The translations under genes and the position numbers were made by a program. This document shows positions 23,020 through 33,083 of a DNA stretch of 64,000 bases, piece after piece. Each line of letters starts with the position of its first letter. Position 1 is the stretch's first letter. The stretch covers positions 434,001-498,000 of the forward strand of contig JAHQRK010000015.1 of assembly GCA_019828595.1 (NCBI GenBank). Reading direction: 5' to 3'. The DNA is from Aphanomyces cochlioides. Its lineage: Eukaryota > Oomycota > Saprolegniomycetes > Saprolegniales > Verrucalvaceae. The notes under the pieces are model-generated. The model was not told the origin of the DNA. It searched no databases and was given only the letters and a program-made list of their open reading frames with translations.

Positions 23020-24856
23020 CCGTAGTCCTTTTGGGCATTCGGACGGTTTGGGCATTCAGACAGAGTAGTACTGTGCCGTCTAAAAACCTTTTATATTGAA
23101 TATCACCAACAATTGATAATATTCAATGCATAAAATTTCAGAGTAACTTTTGAGTGGCAGTCATTTCACAATGGCCAACGCCGACGAGCTCTCCAGTTTT
23201 CAATGCCGAGGACGCCCAAATAGGCTTGGTGTTGGCCGAAAGAAGAACAAGCACAAGAATACGGCGACTATATTCAGAGAGAAGCTAGCTGTTGTTCGTT
23301 TTCTTATCCCAACGAACAGTATGAAGCTGACCCGATCTGCATTCTATCCCCAGTTGAATGATGTCGTCTGGGAGACAAAGAGGAAACTGATCTATGACTG
23401 GAAGAAGAAGCTATACTCCATTGAGAAGTATGGCGATCATGAACATCTTGCTAGTAGATGCCGAGTTGTTGAGAACGGTGTTGGCACAACTTTAGACCCA
23501 ACGACCGAGTTGAACATAGCCAAGTGGGTCATTGATTTGAGAAACGAAGGCATTCCCGTTAGCCCCATATGTTGCAACTACACGCCCTTGATGTTGCCCA
23601 CGATCTGGGAGTCCCCGAAAACCATTTCTTTGCGTCGTGGGATTGGCAAAAAGGCTTCATGGCTCGGCATCAGCTGAGCATGCGTGCCAGAACTCGAATT
23701 GGACAAGACTCCAACCTTGATGGCGCAGCTGCATTGGAAGAGTTTAGTCGCCATGTGGTTGAGCTGGCAAGGCAAGAATGCGCGACTACAATATACAATG
23801 CCGATCAGACTAGACTGTTCTATGAATATCTACCTCGCAAGACGTTGCAACCAACTGGATCGAAGAATGTCTGGGTCAAATGTGGTGGTGGCTCCAAGAA
23901 TAGAGCAACTGCTATGGTCATGGCAGACAGCACCGGCAAGAAATATCCCCTCTTTCTTATTTTCAAGACCCTAAAATCAATCAATGAGCATACTGAGGAT
24001 GAAAACATCAGTCAAAGACACGGTTTTGGAAGACGATTGTGGACTGAGATTGATTCTTTGCAAGACGAATTTCACTGTCAGATCTATGGCAATCACACTG
24101 CTTGGTGGAATTCTGCGATATCTGTCCGATTTCTTGACTTTCACTTTGGCGGCGACAATTTTTCAAATGAGAAGAAGATGCTTGTGTGGGATGACTTCAG
24201 CGCGCATTTTACTCCAACTGTGGTGGCCAAGGCTACATCCTTGAATGTTGTACTCGTAAAAGTTCCCCCACGTTTTACATGGGCTTGCCAACCAGCCGAT
24301 GTGGCATGGAATAAGCCTCTGAAGGATCGACTACGCTCGTCTTGGGTCAATTATTTGCGTGAACAACTAGCCACCTACCGGTCAATGCATGATGACGAAA
24401 GATCAGCATTCAAGTTGCGTTCCCCTGGCCGCAGCCTTGTCACGAACTGGATCCATGATGCCTGGAATGAATTGTCACCTAGAACAATCATGAATGGGTT
24501 TGTGAAGACCAGATTGAATGCACCTCGTGAGGAAACGAGCGCTGTGGAGTCCGCAATTTTGGATAGTGACGCCGACATTCATGGAGAGTGTGCAGACGTT
24601 GTTGAAACCTTGGCAAGTATGAGCCTTCTGGAGGGATGCTGGGCTGAAGAAGACGACATCCTTCAACGAAACACGATGTGAGTTGTTTGCAGTATAAACT
24701 GTATAAACTGTTTGGAAAAGTACACTTCATAAAATGATATTCGACTCTATTATTTTATAATATTCATGAATTTTGATATTTGTATGCATAAAAGATTCGG
24801 ATAAAAATGAGCTTATCCGGTGTACATGGGTGTCTGAATGCCCAAAAGGACTACGG
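23020..24856. mobile_element. pogo-type transposon with TA target duplication
   Basis: Inverted terminal repeats begin CCGTAGTCCTTTTGGGCATT on the left (from 23020). The right end, read on the other strand, has the same 20 bases (ending at 24856). TA dinucleotides at 23018-23019 and 24857-24858 form the target-site duplication typical of Tc1/mariner-pogo insertions. The element is about 1.84 kb and carries one transposase gene, which is frameshifted. It lies just upstream of the S53 protease gene. Confidence 0.88.
23171..24681 (+). pseudogene. pogo-type DDE transposase, one frameshift
   Basis: ATG at 23171 (MANADELSSFQCRGRPN). The first frame covers the N-terminal DNA-binding region to about 23560 (WVIDLRNEGIPVSP). 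The protein then continues in another frame from MLQLHALDVAHDLGVPENH to the stop at 24681. One base appears to be missing around 23563-23568. The catalytic acids lie in IYNADQTRLFYEYLP, MLVWDDFSAHFTP and CQPADVAWNKPLKDRL. Apart from this shift the frame is open, so inactivation is recent or is a sequencing error. The length of about 500 residues is normal for the family. Confidence 0.82.
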
Positions 24857-24999
24857 TACCTATTAATAGTACTAGTAATTCAATTTCTATTTTTTTTATT
24901 TTTCTGCATTTTCATCGAATTTATTGCATCATATCCGAAATCCGGATAATTGAACAGTTTCAAGATATCGAAGGCAAAAGCCACAGCCAGACAGCTCCG

Positions 25000-27249
25000 A
25001 TGCGCTGCCGCCGCGCTTTTATCCTGCTTTTCTCCACCGTTATACCAATACAAGCAGACAAAGATGGTACTAAATGGACGCCAATTGCTCCAGCCAACAA
25101 GGACGCTATTCTGACGCTTCAATTTGCGCTCCATGCGGCGGATCCAACGGCAATGGATCATGCACTGTCTGATGTTGCAGACATTCGATCAAGAAGTTAT
25201 GGAAAGTACCTGAGAGACGATCAGATTGCAGAGCTAGTTCGCCCAAGCCATGGCGGTCTCACTGCAGTGGAAGGATTTCTTCGCGGATGCAACATCACGA
25301 AATCAACTCATGGAGACTATGTTCGTGTCTACTTGCCAGTTTCCACAGCCGCGTCATTATTTGACGCCGATATGTACGTTTTTCAGCACAGTATTCAAAC
25401 AAAACGCCAAGTCATTCGTCCACGCGGACTGCGTTTTTCGCTTCCTGATGACCTGCGTCGACACGTGCGGCTTGTCGACGGCTTGGAACATTTCCCATCG
25501 ACTTTCCAACGACAAGAACACAGTCGGCAATTGCTAGCTACGAGCTCAATCACGTCCATCCGTGACATTCGACGGGCCTACGAGCTTCCCAACGACCACG
25601 ATGTGTCGGATCCACGCAATGGGATCGTCGTTGGAGCTTTCCTCGATGAAACATTTAATGCTCAAGACGTTGCAACGTACCTGAAGAGTGGAGTGCCTGC
25701 CACCGAGTTTTGTTTTCTCACTTCTTTCTAGACAATGCCATGCCATCACAGCCTATCCCTCTTGGCTTGCATTGCTCCTCCGGACGCGGTACTGGCGAAG
25801 CATCTTTGGACGCACAGCTTGTCGCCGGCTTGACCCAAAGCTCCTTCGCATCGGTGCATTGCTACAACCACAATCGCGATTCATCCCGACCTTTCAGCGA
25901 CGGCAACCAAGAGGTTTGTTGCGCTGACCTGAGCTGGTTTTCACTGCTACTGGTAGCCTTTCTTGGCTTTTATGCAAGATGTGAATTCCATGACGCCGCC
26001 ACCCAGTGTCGTCTCCATCAGGTAACATCTCCAGCTTGAGAACTTGATAAATTCAGAGACGCTCTTAGCTACGCCGACGATGAATGCGCCATGCCTCGGG
26101 AGTATATGGAAGCAGTGGACTATGAGTTTAAGAAGGCCGGTCTTCGAGGAACGACAATCGTCGCCTCCAGTGGTGATAACGGCGTCGTTGGGAGTCCGCT
26201 GTTGTCGTACTGTGGCTCGCCAGTCTGCAGCGTCTACCAGGTACAGCCACGCAAAGTAATTGGTCACACTGACAATGTTGTAGCCGCAATACCCAGCATC
26301 ATCGCCTTATGTCTTGTCCGTGGGGGCGACGACGCTGTCGAATGAAGCCTTGTCCGTGAGAAATGGCGGCGCGATTACAACAGGCGCTGGCTTTAGCAAT
26401 TACGTCAACCGCTCTGGGGTGTTTGATTTCCAGAGCTCCTTTGTCAATCCTTTGGTCCAAGCCATGCCGTCTGCCATCACGTCAAATGCACCATTCAATG
26501 CATTTGGCCGCGCTTATCCTGATGGTAATCTCGCTCAATGACGCCGTGGAGATGGTCTCTGACATCGCTGTGAGTGTAGTGGTGGCTATCGGCACTGGCG
26601 TTGGTGTTGTGGTTCAAGGCGGCGTTGAATTGACGGACGGCACGTCCGTATCGGCTCCAGTCGTTGCGTCGATCGTGGCACATATCAATAAATGGCGCCT
26701 TGACCATGGAAAACCACCGCTAGGCTACGTCGTTCCCTACTTGTACCAGGTAAACTCCCTCCATGAACGTTGGCGATTCATTTTTCTCCTCGGAGGACTT
26801 TGTAGCTCTATGCAGTATGTCCATCTATCTTTGGCGATATCACGCAAGGCTCGAATGCCTGTGGAAGTACAAGTCAGCCATGCTGCCCCAGTGGCTTTAT
26901 AGCTGCGAAAGGCTACGATATCCTCACAGGTAGCCGCTCCCAAGCCGATCTTGCGAGTGAGTTGTAGGCCTTGGCACGATCAAGTATCAGTCGTTTGTCG
27001 ACCAAATGGACAGGTGTGAAGCACTCCTTCGTCCTTCTCGCGCTACAATCGTCGAGGACGTTACTCTCGAGCTCCTGAACGACAGGTCCAGCGACAAAAA
27101 CTAGCTCTTGGCTAACTAGTCGTAGGCCTATCAAGTCTCTGCTCCTCGCTGGTGCTGCTGTAGCTATGGTAGTCGCATTGGTCATGTCGGTCGCGCTTTG
27201 GCTCTACCAAAACAACGCCGTCGAGATGCATTACACAGTTATCCATTGA
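25000..27249 (+). CDS. Sedolisin-type serine protease (peptidase S53), secreted, with C-terminal membrane helix
   Basis: ATG at 25000 gives MRCRRAFILLFSTVIPIQA, a signal peptide. A pro-domain of the kumamolisin/TPP1 type follows (LQFALHAADP, SYGKYL, and VRVYLPVSTAASLFDADM). The mature part has the catalytic Glu/Asp in GTGEASLDAQLVAG, the oxyanion Asp in VASSGDNGVVG, and the catalytic Ser in DGTSVSAPVVAS. The calcium-site region GDITQGSNAC, CCPSGF and KGYDILTG follows. I place short introns near 25687-25733, 25915-25959, 26020-26069, 26242-26282, 26526-26578, 26750-26805, 26931-26967 and 27008-27125; with these the frame is intact. The last exon adds a hydrophobic helix (PIKSLLLAGAAVAMVVALVM and SVALWLY) before the stop at 27247-27249. 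Such proteases are endo- or tripeptidyl-peptidases active at acid pH. Confidence 0.87.
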
Positions 27250-28864
27250 TCGAAGCCAGCCATTTCTGCACGGCATGGACGCATCGCGTGGCATCTACAG
27301 CGGAAATAGTTTCATGTCCAAGCAGTAATAATTCTTTTCTACCAGTGGCTTCGTGTATTTCCAGCCATGGAGAGTATATCAACACGTCCGCCGTCGCTCG
27401 TTCATGCGGCTACAATCTCTCTCTCTCTAGTCTGCTACCTAAATGGAAATGGACGGACCTCTTTGCGCATGCAGTCGGCGACAAATTCTTGAAATTCCGC
27501 CGAGAAATCATTCGGTGGTAAGGCTGGCGCAGGGGATTCCATGATGCTCTGGACAATCTACAATGCCAAGTCCATCAGACGCGCCACAAAGTGATCTCTA
27601 GACGTCAATGTAGCTGTGGCAGTCATCGTATGGGTACGCCCCCGTCGCGCACTCGACAAGGACAAGGCCGAGGCTCCAAATATCCGACGCAAAGCTACAA
27701 TTTCCAGCGTGAGAAGAGCCAAGAAGGCGGTCAAGTCGACTCGTAAGGTTGGTTTTGAACGCGCTCGGGGGACATGTACTTGAACGTGCCGACGAAGGTC
27801 TTGGCCATGTCAAACGTGCCTTGGAGTTGACGAGCAAGGCCTAGCCACAACGACAGACTGCTTCCTGGGATAGGATTCATGGAGGAGGTACCAAAGTCAG
27901 TGAGCTTGACGTAGCCATCGCTCGTGACGAGGATGTTCTGTGGCTTGATATCCTAAGGAAGCCACTGGTCAAGTCGTCCAGTTAGTCGAGCCGCACTCTG
28001 TGGAAATGCCTCGCATCTCGAAGTTGTTGGAGTCCATTGAGGATTTGAAATGTCATACAAGCGAGGATGCGCTCGGGGATTGAGCCTACCTGCTCCAGCA
28101 TGTCCATTAAGATGTCCATGATGATGGCGGAGGGTACGTACGCTGCGAACGATCGTGTCGAGCGAGCCGCGGTCGCAGAACTGCAAGATGAGACTCAATG
28201 CGTGGTCTTTGAAGTACGCGCCGTGGAAGTCGACGAGCCTAGCAGCGCACAAGCTATTGACGATCTGCATGAAGCGTACCATGGAGTGCGAACGCTATAG
28301 AGTGTGTGGATCTCCGTGAGAATCTGGTCGCGCTGCGTCTTGTCGTAGACATTATGCACAGTCTAGAGTCCATTGTCAACAATATTTGGACGAGAGTTCA
28401 TCACTTTGATCGCGTAGAGCTTGTTCGTTCGGCGGTCCTTTGCTTTAGCAACGGTGCCACTGCACCCACGGCCGAGTAAACCAAGGATTTCAAGCTCATC
28501 GACGTCGACTACACAGTCCTATCCGATAACCAAACTCTCAAAGTATTTTATGATGGTCAAATGTCGTACCTGGATAGCTGGAGACGCCTCGTTTGGCATG
28601 ATTTGCTCCATACCATGGCTGTAAATCCTGCGGTTAAGGATGCGAGAACGAGAAGAACGCCAAGAGCTGCATGCATGTTGAAAAGGATATCGTGATCGCA
28701 ATCGAGCCTTTTCGAAACGTCGTGTCGCCAATGTCACACGACATCTCGAGCGGATGATTGTTCACGTCGCAGTCGTCGTCCTGTTCATTGTCACTGCCGC
28801 TTCCGTTCGTCGAGTCGGTCAAGTCCAAGATCGCCGTCGCGCTACGACGGAGTCGAAATGCCAT
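27239..28864 (-). CDS. MAP kinase kinase-like protein kinase (STE7/MAP2K family)
   Basis: Start [17 protein letters not shown] (ATG 28862-28864) in an acidic N-terminal region. The spliced kinase domain reads [57 protein letters not shown], then [20 protein letters not shown] and [20 protein letters not shown]. It continues with [39 protein letters not shown] and [29 protein letters not shown] and [10 protein letters not shown] are MAP2K hallmarks. About nine short introns (39-52 bases) are needed, one of which splits HR/D of the catalytic loop. The last exon ([18 protein letters not shown]) stops at 27239-27241, so the coding ends of this gene and of the S53 protease overlap by 11 bases. Role: dual-specificity activator of a MAP kinase. 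Confidence 0.85.
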
Positions 28865-28871
28865 CACGAAG

Positions 28872-28925
28872 AATGGTCATCCACCGTTTCACATGCAGAA
28901 TGGTCATCCACCGTTTCACATGCAG
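28872..28925. repeat. 27-base perfect tandem duplication
   Basis: The unit starting AATGGTCATCCACCGTTTCA occurs twice head to tail (28872-28898 and 28899-28925). It lies 8 bases upstream of the MAP2K start codon, so it is in the 5' leader or core promoter. Confidence 0.9.
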
Positions 28926-28928
28926 TTA

Positions 28929-29005
28929 CATTTAGGGGTTGAAGGGGTTCATCGATCCAGGGTTTAGTAATCTGGGGGGCAGGGTTTAGGGGTGCAGGGT
29001 TTTCG
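28929..29005. repeat. Degenerate telomere-like G-rich tract
   Basis: Contains CATTTAGGGG, CAGGGTTTAGT, CAGGGTTTAGGGG and CAGGGTTTT within about 75 bases, a scrambled form of the TTTAGGG unit. A second such tract is at 61297-61326. Two or three imperfect units are weak evidence for a former telomere. Confidence 0.45.
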
Positions 29006-29049
29006 GTTACATCTTGAAACGGTCGATAGTTTGTTCGTTGTTTGATAAG

Positions 29050-30732
29050 TTATCGTTTACTCTGACGACGGTGGATGACATCGAGACGAGGTTTCATGAG
29101 CGCGTCCATCATGCCTTTTGTGCGAATGACTTGTTTGATCTTGGCGAATTGCATCTTGGAGCGTTTCCTCGCGGCAATCTACGACAAATGCAACAATTTT
29201 CAGTGGCGTGTCGTGCTCATGGCGAAGTACCTGAGCTGCAGCGTGACTCTCGACGACTTCAAAAGGCATGTCGAGGTTAGAAGCAGTGAAAAACTGCTCC
29301 CATCTCTCGAACGAAATGCCAGCGACGTGCCGGAGGTACTTTAACATGGCCTAAGTGACCGCCAGAAGTCGTAAGATCGTGTCGACGCAAACGACACCTG
29401 TGTCGAATCGAGCTGGAGTTCGTCTTTGGTCAAACAGAGCACCATGCTGCAGAGAATCGCTGGCTGGAGCTCGTAGCCGTCAGCTACAATCTACAAGTCT
29501 TAGATCCTTCAACGTGGATGGAGCTGTACCCGTCGAATGGTGTCGATGAAAAAAGCGCAGCCGGACGGCGGATCCTGCCCCGATGGCGTATACCGCGAGA
29601 CGATTGCAAGCAGTGCTGAAAACCACGAGGCCGCTCGTTCAGTGGCTTGCTCTATCTTGGCTCGTCGTGCTGTTTCCGAGACGTCGTTCAAGGCAAAGAG
29701 CGACGCGTAGAGATCCCTGTGCGGCTTGAAATGCGCATACTTGAGGCAAAAGCACGTCCATCGCCCTTGGTCGAGCGATGCTAAAATCGCCAACAAATCG
29801 CTCGACACGGCGCGCTTCATCTCCTCGCGGGCGTCGATCACAAGCTGAAGCCTCTCGATGCCATGCACGTGATCGTCGGCTTTCTCGTCAGCAGAAAGAG
29901 CTGGCTGCGCGCTCGAGTTGGCGTTCATCAAGCTGCTCGCGCCAAGGCTCACGATGCCATCGAGCGATTTGCTCAACTTCTCGACGCATTGCGCGGCTTT
30001 CGGCTCTGGCTGGACAACGTCGATCGTCCCGAGCGGCGCCAGCGTGTGGTTTTTCAACGGAGACGACGACGACGACGACGATGGAGGAACCAACGATCTC
30101 GAGCTCACACCAGGCTTCGCGCTCGACGACGCAGCGGCGGCAGCGGCTGCCGCGGCCTCGGCATCAGCTTGAAACTTTTGAAATGTCGGCAATGGCGGAA
30201 TCGGCGACGCTTGGGGTTTCCTCGTCGTGTACGGCAAATATGGCCGATGGGGAAAGCTAGACGGCGCGTCCGATCTTGCAATGTCCGCGACGCTCCTACG
30301 CCATCACAGCTAGAACGCGTCGTTGGGATAGCATTACTCTGGCACGATCGCCTTGGAGAAGGCACTGGCGCCGTACTTGACGCTGCAGACGCGCGCCGAG
30401 CAGTCTCGAATCGCTTGCTGGAGCATTGCAAACGACGGATCGGTCTGGATCACTCGCGTCGGACACTCGAGGTGCTGAACATGCGATGGACTGTACATTG
30501 GAAGCTGCGGCGTGTGGAGACTCGAGCCGTCGTCTCCAGCTCCTCCAGGAATGCCAAGACCGCCTCGTGCTTCCGTCGACGCTGCTCTAGCTTTCGCAAT
30601 GACGACAGAGACTAGCGAGCGAGCTACGTACTCGTTGGGAGAGCGTAGTTCCGTGGTTTTGCGTGGCGTTGCAGGACTGCTCGTGCTTTCATTGCGCACT
30701 GATGTCGAGCGCAGGTTTGGCGACAGCTTCAT
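29050..30732 (-). CDS. Unknown protein, multi-exon
   Basis: Best start is ATG 30730-30732 (MKLSPNLRSTSVRNES). Exon 1 is Ser/Arg/Pro-rich and then ordered (QTDPSFAMLQQAIRDCSARV). A 42-base intron joins it to SVADIARSDAPSSFPHRP. A low-complexity stretch follows (poly-Ala, poly-Ser), then a helical region with HGIERLQLVIDAREEMKRAV and RWTCFCLKYAHFKPHRDLYA. Further introns give IVADGYELQPAILCSMVLCL and MLKYLRHVAGISFERWEQFF. The last exon, IAARKRSKMQFAKIKQVIRT, ends at 29050-29052. I do not recognise the family. The strand may carry an additional upstream exon (to about 31106, MKMRPKPVRARRREL), which would join through an unusually short 30-base intron with conserved phase. Function unknown. Confidence 0.6.
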
Positions 30733-31158
30733 GTTCAAATCGGGTTTCCCAAGCGGTCGATACGGCAGCGCATGGGGACTTGACCATCCTGTCGCTCCCC
30801 AGCGGTCCTATTTCCCACCTAGATGCAAGCTCATGGCAGCTAGCGCACCTCTGAGTTGACCGCTGAGTTGCTGTCGTCGATGGCGAATGTGATCCGAAAC
30901 TCGGAACGTGTTTGCATCATGCGGTTGACCCGTGGACTCTACGACGACCACCATCGTCTCAAGGCGAGGAAGAGAGCCGTACCGTTGCTGGCGGTGGCGT
31001 GCGGAGAAATCCAAGCTGGTGCGACGCTCCAGCGGCGACGTAGGATGCAGGTTCGATCGCTGGGATGGAAGCTCGCGTCGTCTTGCGCGGACTGGCTTTG
31101 GACGCATCTTCATGGCCCATCTCTTAAAATAGCCACAGGAAGACGACAATAGAAAGAG

Positions 31159-31705
31159 ATGACATCGCCGGACGCTGCAAGGGAACGCCGCATGCTCCGG
31201 GAGCTCAAGCAAATGCAACGCCACGAGTTGGCGCTCTCGACCGTGTCCAAGAAGCGGCTTCGGATCCCGAAACCCGACGACGACAACCCGTTCTGCACGG
31301 ACCGACAACTTGACGACGAGCACATGCTCCGTGAATTCAACAAGGTGCTCTCAACGCCGCCGACCGTCTTGTGGCTTGACGTCTTCGTAGAATCCACGCC
31401 TTCACGCAGCGCCGCGACTGCTCGTCTCACCGCGGACGCTTCGAGAAAATCCACGCAACCACTCGGATGTAAGCTCTCACGTTGCACCGTTGAAGCTCAA
31501 GTTCATGGTGGTAGATCAATGTCCCGCCGCTGTTACCGCATATTCGCATCACGAACAACCAGCATGCATCGTCCGTGGCGGTGCAGTTCCCAGCGTACCG
31601 CGCGACGATTCAAGTGCCAAAGCGGCACTCATCCGCCGTCAATCTTCTCCATCAGCGCGCCACGTAATGATCTTCTTCCTTCGCCCATGCTGTGATGATG
31701 TCTAG
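31159..31705 (+). CDS. Unknown basic protein, two exons
   Basis: ATG at 31159 (MTSPDAARERRMLRELKQ) opens a charged, helix-prone N-terminus. A 46-base intron from GTGCTCTC to TTCGTAG (about 31345-31390) lets the frame continue (NPRLHAAPRLLVSPRTLREN, then LKLKFMVVDQCPAAVTAY) to the stop at 31703-31705. Without splicing the same exon stays open in another frame, so the exact structure is uncertain. Its end overlaps the start of the next gene by 11 bases, so the two might instead be parts of one transcript. No family recognised. It is divergent from the gene at 29050-30732. Confidence 0.45.
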
Positions 31706-32252
31706 CTCTCAAGTGAAACCCCCCGTGAGTTTTGGGCATCGCCCGACCGTAAGTCTTCCACACCAAGCGATTTCTCATCGTTCGTTGCAGTCGGCGTCGC
31801 GCCATTTCGATCCTGTCACGTCAGAGCTCAATGCATCAGCGGCTCCACACCAGCAAGCCAAGCCGAAACGTATCGCCAAAGCAGGTCTGAGCGCCGTCCG
31901 TCGCTGTAGTCGATTGACGGTGGCGGCAGGTGGAGCGGCGATTGGAATGAGTGCAGAAAGTTTAACAGCGCTGTTGCATCCGCCTCGAGCTGTTCCATGT
32001 GTAGAGCCATCGACAGACGAGTTGGCTGCTCTAGGAGATGACGAAGACGAGAAAACCAAGCGCGAGCTGGTCCGTGACGCCATTTTGCTGCGGTGTCTCA
32101 CACTTTGTCTCCAGGAGAAAGGATTCAATACGCGGCATATCGTCATCGACACACCCAAGCTGCGAAAGGAAAGCATTCTCAACACGCCGACGGACGCCAG
32201 CATCGGCGAACTCCTCGCCAAGTACCGCAAGTTGGCCGTCGGGCTCACATGA
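31695..32252 (+). CDS. Unknown protein
   Basis: Start at one of two adjacent ATGs (31695 or 31698; MSSSQVKPPVSFGHRPT). A classical intron, GTAAGT to TTGCAG (about 31750-31791, 42 bases, phase 0), fits the frame and leads to SASRHFDPVTSELNAS. The C-terminal ~60 residues look ordered and conserved in style (RELVRDAILLRCLTLCLQEK, then IVIDTPKLRKESILNTP, GELLAKYRKLAVGL). No domain recognised. It could be the 3' part of the preceding gene, but I found no splice pair that joins the two frames. Confidence 0.5.
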   Translation: MMSSSQVKPPVSFGHRPTVSLPHQAISHRSLQSASRHFDPVTSELNASAAPHQQAKPKRIAKAGLSAVRRCSRLTVAAGGAAIGMSAESLTALLHPPRAVPCVEPSTDELAALGDDEDEKTKRELVRDAILLRCLTLCLQEKGFNTRHIVIDTPKLRKESILNTPTDASIGELLAKYRKLAVGLT

Positions 32253-33083
32253 TTCCAGCTTTCAATGCAATCTTTCAATTGCATCCGAAACTTGGCGAGC
32301 AACGTCGAGGAGACGATGGCCCACCAGCTTGCATCTAGCTCGGATGGCCCAACGGTGTCCACGGACTCCAACAGGCAAGCGTCGCGATTGTCGCCTTGGA
32401 TGGCTTGGCATCGTGGGAATTGTGGGAGTTGTGCTGGCCCACAGTGTCAACCACGCCTGGGGGGGTGGCTACACCATTCGAAACCAAGTCAAGTCGTTGA
32501 GGATGCTCCGAGTAGCGTCATGCGCGATGCCACAGCCATATCGCCTCGTTTTATGCAGACTCGGACTGCGTTTGAAGTCCCTAGTCAAGCGAGGAGAGGA
32601 TCATTGCGGGGCTGACGTACAAGTACACAATGCAGTATGAAAAGAGTTGATGGTGTGGTTGACGTCGTTGCTGTCGTGCTTGGATGCCGAGATAGCATGC
32701 AGAGGCAAGTCTTCCACTGCGCATATAGCGAGAGAGAGAGAGCGTGTGGATATGAGAGATCAAGACATCACGTAGGCAATGGAGGATGGCAACCTGGTTG
32801 TTCGTTGAGGATCAAGTTTTCGCGTGGAATGACAAGTCCAACCGACCACGCAATGAACATGAATCTACCTGTGGATAAGGCAACATATTGTAATGGACGC
32901 TGGCTTTGCGAGATGAAATCGCGTGGTCGCGTTGGATGCGCTCTTGATTTCAACCCGCTTTGAGCCTGCTGTGTTGTGGGTTTGGGTGCAAGCCAAGGAG
33001 CAAATAGTTTCCATCATCTTGACCGACTACGACGACTGCAACTTGCACACCGACGCCAAAGAGCGATCTCAAGAAGCACGACG
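32253..33083. other. Gene-free stretch upstream of a TKL kinase
   Basis: Open stretches exist on both strands (for example 32265-32615 plus) but none has convincing composition or splicing. A short GA microsatellite (about 32730-32741) is present. The interval may hold the promoter and perhaps a missing 5' exon of the kinase that starts at 33084. Confidence 0.4.

Noticed and set aside
26314..26902. Apparent frameshift in the S53 protease near RAYPD
   Set aside because: A 53-55 base GT-AG intron from 26526 joins RAYPD to VVAIGTGVGVVVQGG in phase, giving the expected family sequence.
27953..28282. Apparent broken kinase fragments suggesting a MAP2K pseudogene
   Set aside because: All interruptions are removed by short GT-AG introns (39-52 bases), which restore HRDIKPQN, DFG and the C-lobe in one frame.
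30060..30090. GAC microsatellite as a separate repeat feature
   Set aside because: It is the coding poly-Ser run of the minus-strand gene; kept only as low complexity.
31775..32371. Long minus-strand open frame opposite the gene at 31695-32252
   Set aside because: Antisense of a better plus-strand candidate; Ser/Ala-rich without family resemblance.
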